Shown here: one piece after another, positions 23,385 through 36,236 of the stretch
Position numbering within the stretch: position 1 is the stretch's first letter
Layout of the letters: every line of letters begins with the position of its first letter
Assembly (NCBI GenBank): GCA_019722365.1
Contig: JADFUC010000218.1
Location: 62,001 to 126,000, forward strand
Source of the DNA: Lithospermum erythrorhizon
Taxonomy: Eukaryota > Streptophyta > Magnoliopsida > Boraginales > Boraginaceae
DNA length: 64,000 nucleotides
Direction of reading: 5' to 3'
The notes under the pieces: model-generated
Told to the model about the DNA's origin: nothing
Seen by the model: the letters and a program-made list of their open reading frames with translations, nothing else
Database searches by the model: none
Program-made: the position numbers and the translations under genes

Positions 23385-23989
23385 TGTAACACGATGCATT
23401 TCTGTCAGCATTTGCCTTTTTTCGTATATATTACATATAGAAAAATCAACCTCAACTAGCAACACATTAGTACAGTCTGTACAGATAGAGACCACGTACT
23501 ATATATTATTTAGATGTTCATATTAATAAATGCATGGAGTGTATTTTGTTACATTGTTTATTCCTCCGTATGTCCGAGGAAAGCGGTGCAATACTTTTTA
23601 CAGTGATAGAATTGAGCATGTTGAGTAATGAAAGTGTGACTATCTTTACAATAGGTTTCTGAAGGATACCATACATAGTAGTTCCGAATGGTTGAGCTTT
23701 AGTTGAGCTTGGTAGAAGCATTGCTTGTTTTGATAACTTCGATGTCACTTGAGTTATTTACATTCAAACAAGATTGAGTTTATTGTAATATTATTTTAGA
23801 CCGTGAATATGTATGTGGTTGTTTTTAGAGTTAAAGTTAGGCTGTCAGTGGCTTTGTTGAAGGTGGGTTTGAAAAGCAGTTGATAAATTAATATATATGT
23901 GTTAACTTTTTTTATTTGTTTTCATAAATTATATTTTAAAAAATAGGGTAAAAAATAATCTTTTAATTCTTTTTTGAAAAAACGAAAAA
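23385..23989. other. Flank of the 12-kb element; no gene seen
   Basis: Starts with the target repeat (TGTAA). It is repeated in copy B at 40244-40844. The 76-codon minus frame at 23748-23518 has no family I can name, and its copy B version is disrupted, so I do not call it a gene. Confidence 0.5.
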
Positions 23990-24274
23990 ATTAGCTTAGA
24001 CGCACTCAAATGAAGGGTCGTCTAAGAATCAGCTTAGATAGCATTCAAATGAAGCGCCATCTAAGTAACAGCTTAGGCAACGCTCAAATGAAAGGTCATT
24101 TAATTATCAATTTATACAATACTACACGCGAGCGCCATCTAAATACTTAAACGGCACTATATGCGAGTGTCGTCTAAGTGAGTATACTTGGACAATAATA
24201 CTGTATATTATAAAAAATATTTGTTCTTGTCAAAAACCATTTTTGAGTGTCGTTTAAATTTTCTTGTAGTAGTG
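23990..24274. mobile_element. Truncated CACTA transposon, one terminal region
   Basis: The right edge reads TTTTCTTGTAGTAGTG (ending 24274), the complement of a CACTACTACAAGAAAA terminus. Inside are four to five subterminal units of about 37 bp of the form GCTTAGACG-CACTCAAATGAAG--TCGTCTAA, some inverted. These are typical CACTA subterminal motifs where the transposase binds. No left terminus or transposase was found nearby, so this is an end fragment or a deleted copy. Copy B has a further-eroded version. Confidence 0.75.
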
Positions 24275-24639
24275 TCTGTAGTTTATTTCCTGAAGCAGTC
24301 AGACGTGAAGGCACGGCGAAATACAAGGTTACCTTGGCAATCGATGATAACAACAAATTAACATAGGATCCCTTAAAAAAAAAAATCTCTATCTCAGTGA
24401 ATAATAAATAAAACAAATTCAACGTTCTGTGAACCTATATGTATTTGCCTATGCAAATATTAAGAACTTGTTGGTGTTTCAATAGACAAGAATCCAGAAT
24501 GCTCCCATGAAATATTATTTTCCAACACCGTTCCAACTTCCATGCATGCAACTCCATCGGCTTTGATTTGAGCATCAACTTTATCTAGTTTGGTCCATTC
24601 AAATATTCTTGTCCTTAAAGGCCTACATACGCTATTAAA

Positions 24640-25894
24640 CTATCCATATTCAAAGGTTCACACGAAACACTCCACTTCTTAGGGTGCCTTCCAAAGAAAA
24701 CATTGTCAAAAAAATCATCAGCATTAAACCAACAAAAAAAGAAGATACTAGAAAATGGCCTCATGAAACCGTCAAAACAAAAGATATATATAAAATTATA
24801 AATGATCAAAATTCAGGTCCACCCAAAGAACCATCAAACTTCAAAAATATTCTCAAACAAACCTGAAGGAAAATTTGAAAACTCCCAGTTCCTCAAAAAA
24901 TAAAAAAATTTATTTGGAAACTTCTTCTTAATAGACTTCCAACAAAAATCCTCATATCAAGTAAAACAAAAAAAAATCATTGATACAAAATGCACATTTT
25001 GCCAAGACCCGATTGAAACAGCAAATCACCTCTTCTACTCCTGCCCCTTTGCCATATATAACTGGTCAATCTTCAACATTAACACTACCAACCAAAATCA
25101 AGACATTTTTCCTCATCTCGGATTGGATTAATACAAAAGAATAAGGACTTCGCCAAACCTCTTACGGCATCATTGGACAATGCGGGTTAAGCGAGGAATA
25201 ATCTCATCTTCAATGATTCAACACTAAACCAAAGACTATGACCAATAACTACATCTAAATGGCAAACTCTAGGAGCAAAAATCAAAAGTCGATCACGTAA
25301 GTACAAGAGGCGAAGAAGAATAACCAAAAAATCCAGCTTCAACAAAAGTCATATGCTAATCTCAAACTATTGTAACAGAAATTGTCATAAACGAGATGCC
25401 AAGATCTGTATTGGAATCTCAAATGATGAGGACCCAACCTGGCTCATCTCTATGTATCATAAAGGCACAAGATCAACTATTAAAGGAAATCGCATCTTCA
25501 AAGAAAATAAAAGGAAGGAACAAGAAAACAACACAAGAATCATTAATTTGGCTGCTTGTGGAGAAGCCATCTTGACTGCATGCAAGCTAATCAAGAATTA
25601 TAGTAATCATTCTATTTTTAAATCACGAATAATCTTAAATGCAGCGAGGTTTGGACTAGACTTTTCTACAGGATCCAAACGAGCAACGAATGGAGAGAAA
25701 TGAAGAATGAAGAATTGCTACATGTTTGCTAATTATTTTGGTTCCCAACCTCCGTATGGTATTATTTGAATTTTCTTCATATAACAATTAGATACTTTTA
25801 ATTTCATGGATTGTATTTTTTATGGCATCATTATAAATGTCAAAACTGATGTAATGAATATTTGAAGTTTTATGCATTAATTATAAAAAAAAAA
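24640..25894 (+). pseudogene. LINE 3' fragment: RT tail, zinc-binding domain, RNase H-like end, poly(A)
   Basis: After WKLPVPQKIKKFIWKLLLNR (split by a frameshift near 24865) comes LPTKIL, then a C--C-----ET--HLF--C motif (CTFCQDPIETANHLFYSC, near 25000-25045). This is the zf-RVT domain of plant LINE reverse transcriptases. The frame 25353-25700 includes ACGEAILTACKLIKNY, resembling the helix with the conserved Glu of the RVT_3 RNase H. The element ends in a run of ten A (25885-25894). It is 5'-truncated, as is usual for LINEs. Several stops and frameshifts are present. Confidence 0.75.
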
Positions 25895-26100
25895 CCTCTC
25901 CATCATTCCATCAAACCAAAGCCAACAATTGAGTATTGAGATGTATCCAACTATTCAACAAATATTAGTGTATGGAGAATTATTCAGAAAATATTACTCT
26001 CTATAATGATGTAATAGATGTCAAAATATATTATGAAATATTAATTGATAGTATTAAGAATACGTATCGGTATAAGGATATTATGTTCATGATTGATTGA

Positions 26101-27673
26101 TGTAGACAGTCAAAATTTAATTAATTAAATTATGGAACTTTTTAAATTAATTAAATGACAATTAAGGCTTCGATCGAGCCTCCAATTAAAATCGTATACT
26201 TGTAAATTAAGGGTTCCCGATATTTTAGCCATCTAAAATTAATTATTATAAGAACCAAAGGTTTTATTATTAAATTAAACCTAATTTTATATCTCGTGTG
26301 ATGATGTGGCATTAAAATATTATTTCCTAAATTTATGGGATTAAAATAATAAATTGGAGGAGAAAATCAAATTAAAAATAGGATTTTCTGGACAAACGAA
26401 CTCAAAAATACGACCCAATAGAAAAATAAGGTAACTAAACCTTACTTAGAAATCACGAAACTCAAGGCGGACGAGATTTGATTTTTAAATATTATTTTAA
26501 TATTATCAGACGGTTCAGATCTTGCATCAATAATTAACGGTTAAGATCGTAATCCATGTGATCATGGATCAACCAATCAAAATAGAGCCCGAAAGCCTAT
26601 ATAAACCCCACATGATAGCGAAAGTCCACAACACCTTCGCAGCAAAATACAACAAAAAGCTCGAAATTTAACATAAGAACAACTTTATGAGATTATTTAA
26701 TTTCTCGGGTAAGCTACAATCAAAAACAAATCAACTGACCTATAAGCCTAAATAGGTGCCCCTAGGGTGAGAGACGGGCTTGAACACAAAATTCTTCATC
26801 TCCATCACCAAAATAGGCGCCTAAAACAAAGGCTGAGGTGGAATGCTGCACAAATCACGGTAATTTCGGGATCAACAACCAAAAGCTGATTAGAATCTAG
26901 TATTGAGATCTCATAAACCAAATAAATACAAGATTAAGAAGCCTCGAGGGCCCATTAGTAATAAATCATAGGCGAGAATGTAAGGCGAGAGCGACCACTG
27001 TCTACGCTGTCAAGAAACCGCAGTCACGTTGCTAAAGCATCCTCTTATTGATAACAATCATATTCATATAGATAGCACTTGAAGATCGGGGAATGCGCTG
27101 CAAAGCACTGAACTTCAGTCTAGGCATGCGAGATCAAGATGCTAAGGCACCCAAGCTAGCGAATCAAGTCTAAGTCCCACGACTCGAGTCTGAGCTAAGA
27201 TTAAGTCCATACACCCATATGGTATATGGTGCTGCTTTAAGACTCCCGACCTAGACCATATCAAGTCAAAGACCAAGTCCAAGACTAAGTCTTCTATCAG
27301 GTCTAGGATCATCTTGATCAGGACTCCTATCAATCTCACATCCAAATGAGACACAAATCAAAATCCACCTTAGGATCATTATGCTCGATCCAAGCACAAA
27401 TTGACATGACTCGAGGATCCACCTCTTGGTCCAAGCACAAATCCAGCCTCATTCTAGGCACCTAAATCAAGACTCAAAGTCCAAGTCAACTCGACACTAC
27501 ATCAAATCCAAGTCCGGCATCTCAAGTAATCGGCAATCCGTTTAAGAACAATAGATTGATAGTTAAACCCCGTCGGTTTGATAAATTATTTTTGTACCTG
27601 AGCGTTTTAAATAAGTTTTATTGTATTGATATGCATTACATCATAAATAATAAAAATCTTTCTAACCATTACA
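26101..27673 (+). mobile_element. Solo LTR, 1.57 kb, with matching target repeats
   Basis: Starts TGTAGACAGTCAAAA and ends CTAACCATTACA. ATTGA stands before (26096-26100) and after it (27674-27678), a perfect 5-bp target duplication. A TATA block (CCTATATAAACCCC near 26597) and the ACGGTTAAGATC, GGATCAACCAATCA and CGAAAGCCTATA segments are shared with the LTR of the 12-kb element, so the families are related. The LTR starting at 63833 is an even closer match at its first 40 bases. Copy B keeps only its last 255 bp. Confidence 0.85.
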
Positions 27674-27678
27674 ATTGA

Positions 27679-28677
27679 TTTACTTAAAATTTACAAAAAT
27701 TATTCTTATTAAAATAAAGCGGAAATATATGTAGTATAAGCTACCTACTTGATAACTAGCTAGTCATTCAATAATGCGATCTAATATAATCTTTATTTCT
27801 CTTTGTTAATATCATTGTTCTCATGCGAGACAATTTATTATTAGTTTTCATTCATTTTAATTAATATTTTCAATTTGAGAATTTGATCATTAGTAACTTA
27901 TTAGGTTTGATTTTACCATTATTCTTATAATTTAAGACTTATTAATTATCTTATCATTGAAGAAAATTTATGATTTGTTAAAAACAGAACGCATATATCA
28001 TAAATGTTGCATAATTTCTTTAAAACAAAAGAAACATTTCAATAAAAGAGCTAAAGCGGGCGAGATTGTAGAAAAATGTGGAACTAACTAGCATCTATTA
28101 GCATCCGTGACAGGTTTATTTTAAACAAGTCAATATTTTCTCAGCGTCATTCAGCAAAAAATTTGTCACATTATAGCCGCGATCAGATAACATTATTTAA
28201 CTATATATATAAAGAATAACATTATTTGCATCGCACTTTTCTTAGAAGTAATTATTTATTTGAATTGCTATATTATAAAGTGTAACTTCTATTTGGTCCA
28301 TATACTATCGTTCTTTCCAACGGCAAGAACATTTTTGAAATATTTTTCCATCATTAACCACCCTTACCCCCAAGCCCACACACCATTTTCTCCATCACTA
28401 ACCAGGCACCATCATCGCCATTTCAATCAACTGACCCAATTCGCAATCGAAATTGCAAAAATACAATTTCGATTCTTAATGTAGAAATCAAAATTGCGGA
28501 CTACCAAAAATTGATATTCTTAATTTATTTATTTTCTTTTAGTCTTAATAGAAATTGCAATCGATAAGCCATTTGTATACCTCCCTCCCCGATGAGATTT
28601 CTCGAAGTGAATTTCTATATCTTCAAAATCAAGAAATAAAATTTGTATACCTAAAAACCGACACGTATGCCTCAGCA
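27679..28677. other. AT-rich spacer, possibly half of a split terminal-repeat element
   Basis: No coding frame. Near 28250-28320 phrases TATATTATAAAGTGTAACTT and TTTGGTCCATATACTATC occur. In reverse complement, 48990-49095 reads in a similar way. This suggests one older small element split by the LTR that starts at 28678. Confidence 0.4.
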
Positions 28678-30109
28678 TGTCGTGACCCCATTCCATTCAT
28701 GTATCGGTTTCCACAAATAACATAGCAATTTTTATGATTCAAGTAATAATTGAGTGTTGTTATACTTAAAACAAACTCGTCTAGACAAGTGTATAGCTAA
28801 ATACCTCATCTTTTTCCTCCCAACTAGAAGCGACCGACACCTCGTGTTTGGCGCCCTCTACTTGCTTAATGTCACCTCGTGCTTGCATTACTTCAAAGCT
28901 AAGTAACCTATTCTAATAAAATCTTCATCCTAACCTAATCAAACAACACAAAAATTTTCTTTTCTTCTCTCCTCTTGGCAAGTAGACTTTCCCTCCCATA
29001 CACCCAAATTTTCTTTCATTTTTCTAGTGAAATCAAGCTCAAGAACCTCCTCTCAAATATCTTAATCACCTAAGGTATAACTTGTTCTTGAATTTTATTT
29101 ATGTTTGAAGGTTTAAAGTGTTGACTTTTGTTGACTTTGCTCTAAAAGTTAAAAATAATAAATATTTTGAATAAACATGTATAATCTAAATTTAAAAATG
29201 ATGTTTGAATATCTTGATGATAACATTTTAAAGGATAATTAGAGCTGTGTTTCGTTGACTATTTTAGATCTAGTTTGACTTTTGAAAGAAAATGTAAATA
29301 AATAGTAAGCATAATTCATATATGATCATTTTAGATTATAATCCCTTTATAATATTTGGTTGACCCAAAAAATTTTAAATTTTGAAGACGTTTAGTATTT
29401 ATTATAATTTTTGGAAGTTAAATGGCTAGAAAGTATATAAAATATGAAATAAATACCAAACCTTTGAGAAAAATGAAAATATTACATATGAGCATTTATT
29501 ACTGTACATGGAGTACCTCGGCCCAATTTTGGAGTGATTTGAATTTTTACTATTTTTAGTGATTTAATTACTAAAAAGCGGGTTTGAATCAAAGAAGATG
29601 GTGGAGTTTAAAAATAGAAATTGATGGTGTTTCAGTAATTTTGAAGTTACATTATGTAAGCTACGTACAAGATTTGGTTATTTTTAAAAGGGTTTAACTA
29701 TTTATTTTGATTTACGGGTGTTAAAATGACTATAATTTTGTTTGAATGATGAAAAATAGATTTTTATTGAAGAAATTGTTTTCGGGCAGAAAATATAAGT
29801 ACTATAGCTATATTTTGAGTTATAAAAAATATATTGAGATTGATGGAAATGATTTGATATTTATGTGTTATTTATAAAAAACAAAAATGGGTGAATTCTC
29901 AAAGAAAATATTAGTTGAAATAAGGATTTAATTCTAGGAGATATCTAATAATTCTTGGGGATAATATTTTGGAGTTGTTTAGGGATGGTCAACTAAAGTA
30001 AACAAAAAGTAGATGATAAAAATTGTATTAGGAGTAAAAGCATAATTAGCCTTGATGTTAACATGAAATCGTTTGGAATAGGAGTTGAGAAGCGAGGACG
30101 GGGGCACAT
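28678..30109 (+). repeat. Left half of an old LTR (copy A)
   Basis: Starts TGTCGTGACCCCATTCC, matching in pattern the solo LTR at 4019. It holds the same ordered blocks: a TAAGGTATAACTTGTTC segment, GTGTTGACTTTTGTTGAC blocks and finally AGGAGTTGAG. It is cut at 30109/30110 by a younger LTR. The matching right half survives only after copy B (47402-48637). Confidence 0.65.
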
Positions 30110-32477
30110 TGTAATAACCCGCTACGTTGAAAAAAAAAATTTCAGATTTGTCGATTCGGTGGGACCGGGTGCTTGGGAAACCGAGCAGGGACTCGAGAGT
30201 CTTTTAAATATCTATCGTACTTATCTTCCACATCGTCCGCAACCCATCTTCTTAACTGCTCCTTTCATGATGGGGCCGAGATTCACCTCCCCCTTGAAAA
30301 TTTCTTCTTCCATTTCTCTCTTCGATTGTCGCTCAAACTCAAGATCGTTTGTAGAATATCGTTCTCCCAAAATCCTTTTCTCTTGAGTTAAGGTATGAAA
30401 GTTCAGTAAGGATATTTCTTGGGTTTGACATAATTTGACTTTTTAGTTATTTTTCATAATTCAATTTTATGATGAATTTTAGTTGGTTATGGGTTCTATG
30501 ATGATGTATCTAAGTGATGAATTCATGATTTAAGAATTCGTTTAAAGGGGATATTATGGTCGAATGACTTTCTAGGTTTTGGTTGACTTTTTGGGGTGAT
30601 AATTTATAAGACTTTAAATGTGTATGGGTTTAATTGGGACCTTATTGTAGCTATTGTGAGGTTAAATCGGTGATTTAAAATGGATTAAAAGTTAGGTTGA
30701 AAAGTAATATTTTCAAGTTGAGATATAATTGATATTTTGGAGTAGATTGTTAATTAGGGACTTGTTGATTAACTAGAATGACATATAAGTTGAGTGTAAT
30801 GATAAAGTAATAAGATGGAGATTTTAGCGGGGGATCGATTTGGTTGTGTCGATGGGATTATAATTCGATAGTTTACCCGTCATGTTAGACCGTTTAGAAA
30901 TCGTTCGATTAGAGTTGGTAATGTTTATTCTAAAAGCGTAATTCTTGGTATTAGTTCACAGGCATACTTTAAGATTGTTGTTAGGCTGACGTAGGGAAGG
31001 GGGCACGTTCCGTTATCTCGTTCTTCGTGAGGACTTTTATGACAACTAGTAGAGGTGAGTACTTATCTCACGGGTGTTACATTATGTACGTAATAAAGGT
31101 GTTATGATTACGTGAGAATGATATGAGTTATTGTGTGATTCGTTTGTGTGAGCCATGATATGATTATGTGATTGTCGTCACATGGCGTTGAAGATTGCTT
31201 GATAGTAATAGCTTGAACTCCCAACCTATGCCGATTTATGTGGCCTTGTCGGCACTTATGTATTTACATGGCCTTGTGGGTGTGTTTGACTTACGGTGTA
31301 AGTGTTTTAGGCGGAGTGCTTGGATATTGTTTGGGGAGTAGAGTAGATGGTTATTGAGAATTATTGATTTAGAGTTATGTATGTCTTGAGGTGACTTGAG
31401 TATTAGGATATGACCTAAGGATGGTTATGGGTTAGGTGGCTCTTTAAAAGAGCGTTATTATTATCGACTTATACGTCGGTATAAGAGCGTTGTGCATCGA
31501 CTTTTTATATTCATTATATAAGGCGTTGGGTATCGACTTTCTCGTCGGTATAAGGCGTTGTGTGCTCGACTTCATGCGTCGGTATAGGCTTGTGTATCGA
31601 CTTTATCTCACGTCGGTATAAGGCGTTATTAATATCGACTTTATGCTTCGGTATAGGCGTTGGTTATCGACTTTATACTTCGGTATAAGAGCGTTGGTTA
31701 TCGGCTTTATACTTCGATTTATAGGCGTTGTAGATTAGTGAGTTGAGCCTTATGTGCATCGAGGGGACAGTCCGGATGGTATTTAGTTGATAGTGATTGA
31801 TGACTAGAGTATAGTTTTTGTTGGATCTCTTGTGTAATTTCATGTGGTTTGGTGTGATTTTTATTAGGTGGTTGTATTCATTGTTGAGACCCTATGTTCT
31901 ATGTTATGCCATGTGATGTAGAATTTTCTTTGTAAATATAAATATGGCACTTTTTGGCTAAGAGTAGTCCGGTTATATATCTATATAATATGCGGCGTAT
32001 TTGACTCTATGTTAATTTCTTTGTCGTGGCATTTCATTTGTGAGTTGACAGGGCGGCTAGTTGAGCCCAGAGACTGTTGGATAGTTGTTCCGAGTGGCTA
32101 GGTGAGCATCGGATGGCGAGAGGATCCTCAGTCGATTTTGGTGTGTTGTCAAGCTGTTTTGATTGTTGTACATATTTTTAAACTTTAGCCTTGTCGGCAG
32201 TTATCATTTGTATTACGATGCAGTGCTTTCTCTCTTTTAGAAGCCTTTCGACATACTATTTATTTGGGAGATGTTGTATATATATGGGAGTTGGTTAGTT
32301 AGATATCACGATGGATTGTAAATTTTAAGCGCGATTATTTTGGAAATATTATATGTAATGTATTTTTGAAGGAAGCAGTAGTTTTAAAGCGAGTAAATCC
32401 TCGATTTTGGTGATTAGCGGTGTTCCGATATTATAATGACTCTCACCTCGGGCGGCCGACACAGGCGGGTCGTTACA
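30110..32477 (+). mobile_element. LTR of a Ty3/gypsy-like element, with primer site and gag start following
   Basis: Begins TGTAATAACCCGCTACG and ends CGGGTCGTTACA. The ends form a short inverted pair (TGTAA-ACCCG and CGGGT-TTACA). Directly after it are ATTT and a tRNA-Met-like primer site, so this is a 5' LTR. The same LTR stands alone in copy B (44907-47401) with a perfect GCTTG target repeat. In copy A the five bases before the LTR read GCACA, a diverged form of GCTTG. Length 2368 bp. Confidence 0.8.
31440..31730 (+). repeat. 34-bp tandem array with stem-loop units (copy A)
   Basis: About eight copies of a unit GAGCGTTGGTTATC-(A/G)(G/A)CTTTATACTTCGGTATAA. The core TTATACTTCGGTATAA is a perfect 6-bp stem closed by C-G around a TTCG loop. 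In copy A several units are altered (TATGCGTC, TATACGTC). Confidence 0.85.
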
Positions 32478-32481
32478 ATTT

Positions 32482-32492
32482 TGGTATCGAGC
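32482..32492 (+). other. Primer binding site, initiator tRNA-Met type
   Basis: TGGTATCGAGC, four bases after the LTR end, closely matches TGGTATCAGAGC, the plant initiator tRNA-Met primer site. One base is absent. It fixes the element as plus-strand and the preceding LTR as the 5' one. Confidence 0.85.
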
Positions 32493-32613
32493 TTAGGTTT
32501 TGGATACTTGGGGTTATACATTGTGGTTGTGTGTCGACTTGTTTTCCTTAATTCGTTGTGGTGGTGTCTTTTGTTAAAAGTCGAGTCTTTTTCTTTGTTG
32601 CGTAGGCGTGAGG

Positions 32614-33085
32614 ATGCCATCTAGGGGTAGAGCGAGAGGTGCTAGGGGTAGGCCAGGAGGAGGCCGTCTTTGGTAGAGGTATAGGCGTTGATGGGTGCGT
32701 GGACCGGCGGGGTCAGGAGGTGCATTCTTACGAGCGGGGTTGAGGTAGACCTCGTAGGGAGAGTGTGAATGCTCGGGTGGCGGCGGCCGAGGGAGGTCAA
32801 TTCAAAGCAAGTTTTTGACCGGTTTACGAAGAGGGATCTCAGAAGTTTTTGAGAGGTTCGCGAGGCTGAGCTATTGAGTTCATCCGGGATATGAAGTCCA
32901 TTTTTAGCCCTATAGGGAATTGTGGGTAGGAATACAGCGGTGAAGTTTGGACTTATCGACTTCACGAGGGTGCCAACGGCGGTGGGAGAACCCTGGGAGG
33001 CGTCCTGGCGTGGAGGGGAGATACATGTGTCACAGGAGGCGGTTTGTTGAGAGCTCTTCGATTCTTGTCTTGACGTTACATCCAT
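32614..33085 (+). pseudogene. Start of a gag gene, broken
   Basis: The ATG at 32614 opens MPSRGRARGARGRPGGG, an Arg/Gly-rich start like that of many plant chromovirus-type gag proteins. The frame breaks within about 20 codons, and no Retrotrans_gag core could be read further on. The sequence ends abruptly at about 33085, where copy B of the segmental duplication begins. Confidence 0.5.
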
Positions 33086-34641
33086 GAACAAATCTATGGG
33101 GAATACTGGTGATGGCCGGCCGAGCGACATTACGGACAAAGTTCCTCAAGCGACATCGAAATGACCTTGTATATAGATACATTCACGGCCGAGGCGTTGT
33201 AGAATGATTTCCGCCTCCGCAAAGAGGTGCTTGGGTGTGAAGATCAACAACACGCCGAGGGGTTAAGACTTCAAGAACAGGCAGAGGTACTTGAGATAGG
33301 GCTACTTCCCTGGCTCAGCAGAACACGTAAAGGCTTTTCATCCATGCGAGCGTGAAGGCTAAATTCATGTCTACGCTTCCCACATCTTTTTCATTAAGGA
33401 AGGACAACAAGGCAGGGGCACTTGATATATGAGGCGGGGATACAAGTCACAAATACGTATATTCCCTAGAAGAAATAGAGGAGCTAGAAATTCAGCAGTA
33501 TGTCTCTGGACAAACCATATAGGAACATTCAATGTCTGGGACCCATTGGAGGTGACATTCTAAAATTTGGTCGTCAAAGACATGAGACGACCCCGTATAT
33601 AAATACGTCCACGTCTGAGACATTATGTAATGTACTCCTGAACATATGCCTAAATACATGAAGTCAACAACACCCTATCTTGCGTACAAGCGGGTTGATG
33701 GGTTTGAGACTCAGCTCGACAAAGAGACTATCGAGCAATTGAGATGCACGTGTGGTCAAACCCGAGGTTCAAATGTTTCTAAGTAAACTCAAGCACGCTC
33801 GAGCAAGAGGATAAAGCGCTAACGCTCCTGAGCCGCGAGGATAAACTGTCCACCGCTCGAGCATGAGGATACCATGCCAGCGCCCTCTGAGCATGAGGGG
33901 ATAAGTGACTAACCTTCCTTGATATGAGGATAAAGTGTCAACACCGCCTAAAATCGTTTAGGCACCATCCCCGTGGATAACCCTTGGTGCATTAGGCAGC
34001 TTAATACGTATCAAGCACAGCCATAACCTAAAACAACATCCATGTTGTCCCACAAAATTTTGAGCTAAAAGATAGCCGAACAAGCAGGCGGATGTCTCAA
34101 CCCGATCCATGACGATATGGCGCGAGTACGTAATAGTAACCCTCGATGCTTATCATATCGGGGCTTGTAAAGGTGAAGTGCAATCAAGAGGAAAGGTTAT
34201 CTTTGCTAAAGCTCCCTGAATTGCAACCGGACTAGGTTCGAGAATACGATGCTAAAACTCTTGAAGCGGGATGCAAGTGATGATGAATAGGGACAAAAAA
34301 GCGGCGTAAGCGATCGCCTGTCAGACACTGCAGCCGGACTAGGTATGAATGAAGTGTCTATGGATGAGGTGAAAGGCGAGAATCTAGCACCGTGCGGAGA
34401 CGCGAATAAGACTAAGGAAACCAAAGCTCCTCCTTTCTAAAACTCGGAGGACCAAGGTCAGTAGTTTGAAATTATTGATACATGTGACCACATGAGAAGA
34501 TTCCTGTAGAGTTATTCAAGTTCAAGAAGAAATACATCCTCTCATGAAATTTTTAGGATCCTCCTCGTGAAACAAAACAAAGGCCTCTAGATATTCAGCT
34601 TATCTAAGTGTTGCTACGAAACACGCATAGGCTCTCCAATG

Positions 34642-34643
<2 letters not shown>

Positions 34644-34721
<78 letters not shown>

Positions 34722-34722
34722 A
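34644..34722. repeat. (TA)n microsatellite
   Basis: About 79 bases of TA repeats with one phase change near 34711. Copy A has only ACATATATAT at the matching place, so it expanded after, or was lost since, the duplication. The YIYI reading frame across it is an artefact. Confidence 0.95.
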
Positions 34723-36195
34723 CCGTCTTGACTACTAAGCTGCTAAGGCAGTCAGGAATATCCACTATGTCCAACACGCCTCTAAAGTGGTTGGGTGTCG
34801 GCTATAAGGCGATCGGGAGCGTGTCGGCTTGTCGAAACACCCTAAGCGGGACAAAGGGCAATCGACCCACAGAAGCCTCTAAGGTCGCTCGAGAGGCAAC
34901 ATGCATAGCATCTAACGAGCTTTGAAGAGCCATAGAGATGTACAACCTACCAAATTAATGAATCGGAGCTAATATCTCGAAGATTAAAATTTAAGTCCTT
35001 GAGCAAGAATGATCGATTCGGCCTTGATATCGCGCATACTGCACTGACAACTAACCACCGAGTTAAGTTGTTAAAACTACGAGGTGGAGCTGCAATCTCG
35101 GTGCATCTCAGACTAAATACAAACACCACTAAAAAACTCTTGGATGGAGACTAAGGTCGGGTTGGAAATCATAATACTTGAGATAAATAGTAAAATATGG
35201 GGAAATCATGAGACATGAAGGTAAGATAAAATTAAAAAATAAGAATGGTAATAGCCTCTAGGGCACACCAAATATACCCAGTGCATGACGACATACTAGG
35301 TATAACACTTGAAGGATAAGCGACACCTAATTTATCTATCCATGCAATTCATGTTATGAATATCGTGTCGAAAATGAAAGAGTCCATATACCAACAAGTA
35401 AGATACCCCAAAGTTTACCGCCATACATCAGCCATATGCTTGGGGACTAAGTATCAGTGTAAAATGAGGGAGCGATACCTGCTCACATATGATGCCTTCA
35501 CCACTTGTTGGTAGAGCATAAAGTGCCTAGCAGTTGTAGTAGATATAAGCACCCAACAAACTCTCAAATATAAGCCTAAACTATCGCCGAAATGAATTAC
35601 GTTATGACTTGATCCTCGAGCGATCCTGAGAATGCATTAAGCGACTTAGAGCAGCTCGAGGCAGTCATAACTTATAAAAACTCCTTGTCCCCTAAAGCCA
35701 TCATGAGGCTAATCAAGAGGAAGCAAAGGCCAAAGAGCAATAAGCATCACATCCCAAATTCAAAAGCAAAAGCAAACCAAACTGAGAGCATAAGAGAAGT
35801 ATAGATGCATATGCCATTGCCTCAAGAAGGAATGGCAGAAAGGATATGTCATCCAAAGGAGCCCATCCCCTCCTTCAACAAGCAAACATCAACATTAAAG
35901 TAGAGTAAAAGAGTAGAAGATGGGCGTCCATCTCTAACTAAATTACATTATCACACCATCAAATCAAAAGCAAGAAAGGCATAGAGTCGAAAGCCAACTC
36001 CAAGATAAAAGGGTTGGAAAAACAAGAAGGGGCGTCCCTTGCGCAACATCCATGGAAGGAATGTCTAGAGCGGGGACTAAAGCAAAAGAAACAAAGTGAT
36101 TCCATTAGCAAGTGGTCAATAGAGAGCAAAGAGAATCTCTCGCTCACTAAATATCATCGATGCTCGAGGTCGCTCGGACAATGCATGCCTAAATG

Positions 36196-36197
<2 letters not shown>

Positions 36198-36233
<36 letters not shown>
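36198..36233. repeat. (TA)n microsatellite
   Basis: About 36 bases of TA repeats. The copy A counterpart at 19452-19467 is only about 16 bases, a clear length difference between the duplicates. Confidence 0.95.

Positions 36234-36236
<3 letters not shown>

Larger units (their letters stand above)
16470..33084 (+). repeat. Segmental duplication, copy A
   Basis: The order of features from the middle of the 12-kb element to the 2.4-kb LTR is repeated in 33085-47401. Shared landmarks are the 36-bp minisatellite, the hairpin array (20998 / 37765), the 3' LTR (21765 / 38641), the CACTA remnant (23990 / 40845), the LINE fragment (24640 / 41380), the end of the solo LTR (27673 / 42442), the old LTR start (28678 / 43463) and the 34-bp array (31440 / 46290). 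The homologous part is 16470-32477; the last 600 bp (gag start) have no counterpart after copy B. Confidence 0.95.

Noticed and set aside
23518..23748. 76-codon minus ORF conserved at DNA level in copy B
   Set aside because: Conservation is explained by the recent duplication; the copy B frame is broken and no family is recognised.
24000..24180. CRISPR-like spaced repeats
   Set aside because: Plant nuclear DNA; the units are diverged, partly inverted and end in a CACTA terminus, so they are subterminal transposon repeats.
32642..33139. 165-codon minus-strand ORF
   Set aside because: Antisense to a gag start that follows a primer site; low-complexity Ser/Thr-rich translation, and it crosses the duplication junction.
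34608..34925. ORF with a long YIYIYI run
   Set aside because: Translation of a (TA)n microsatellite; the copy A counterpart lacks it.
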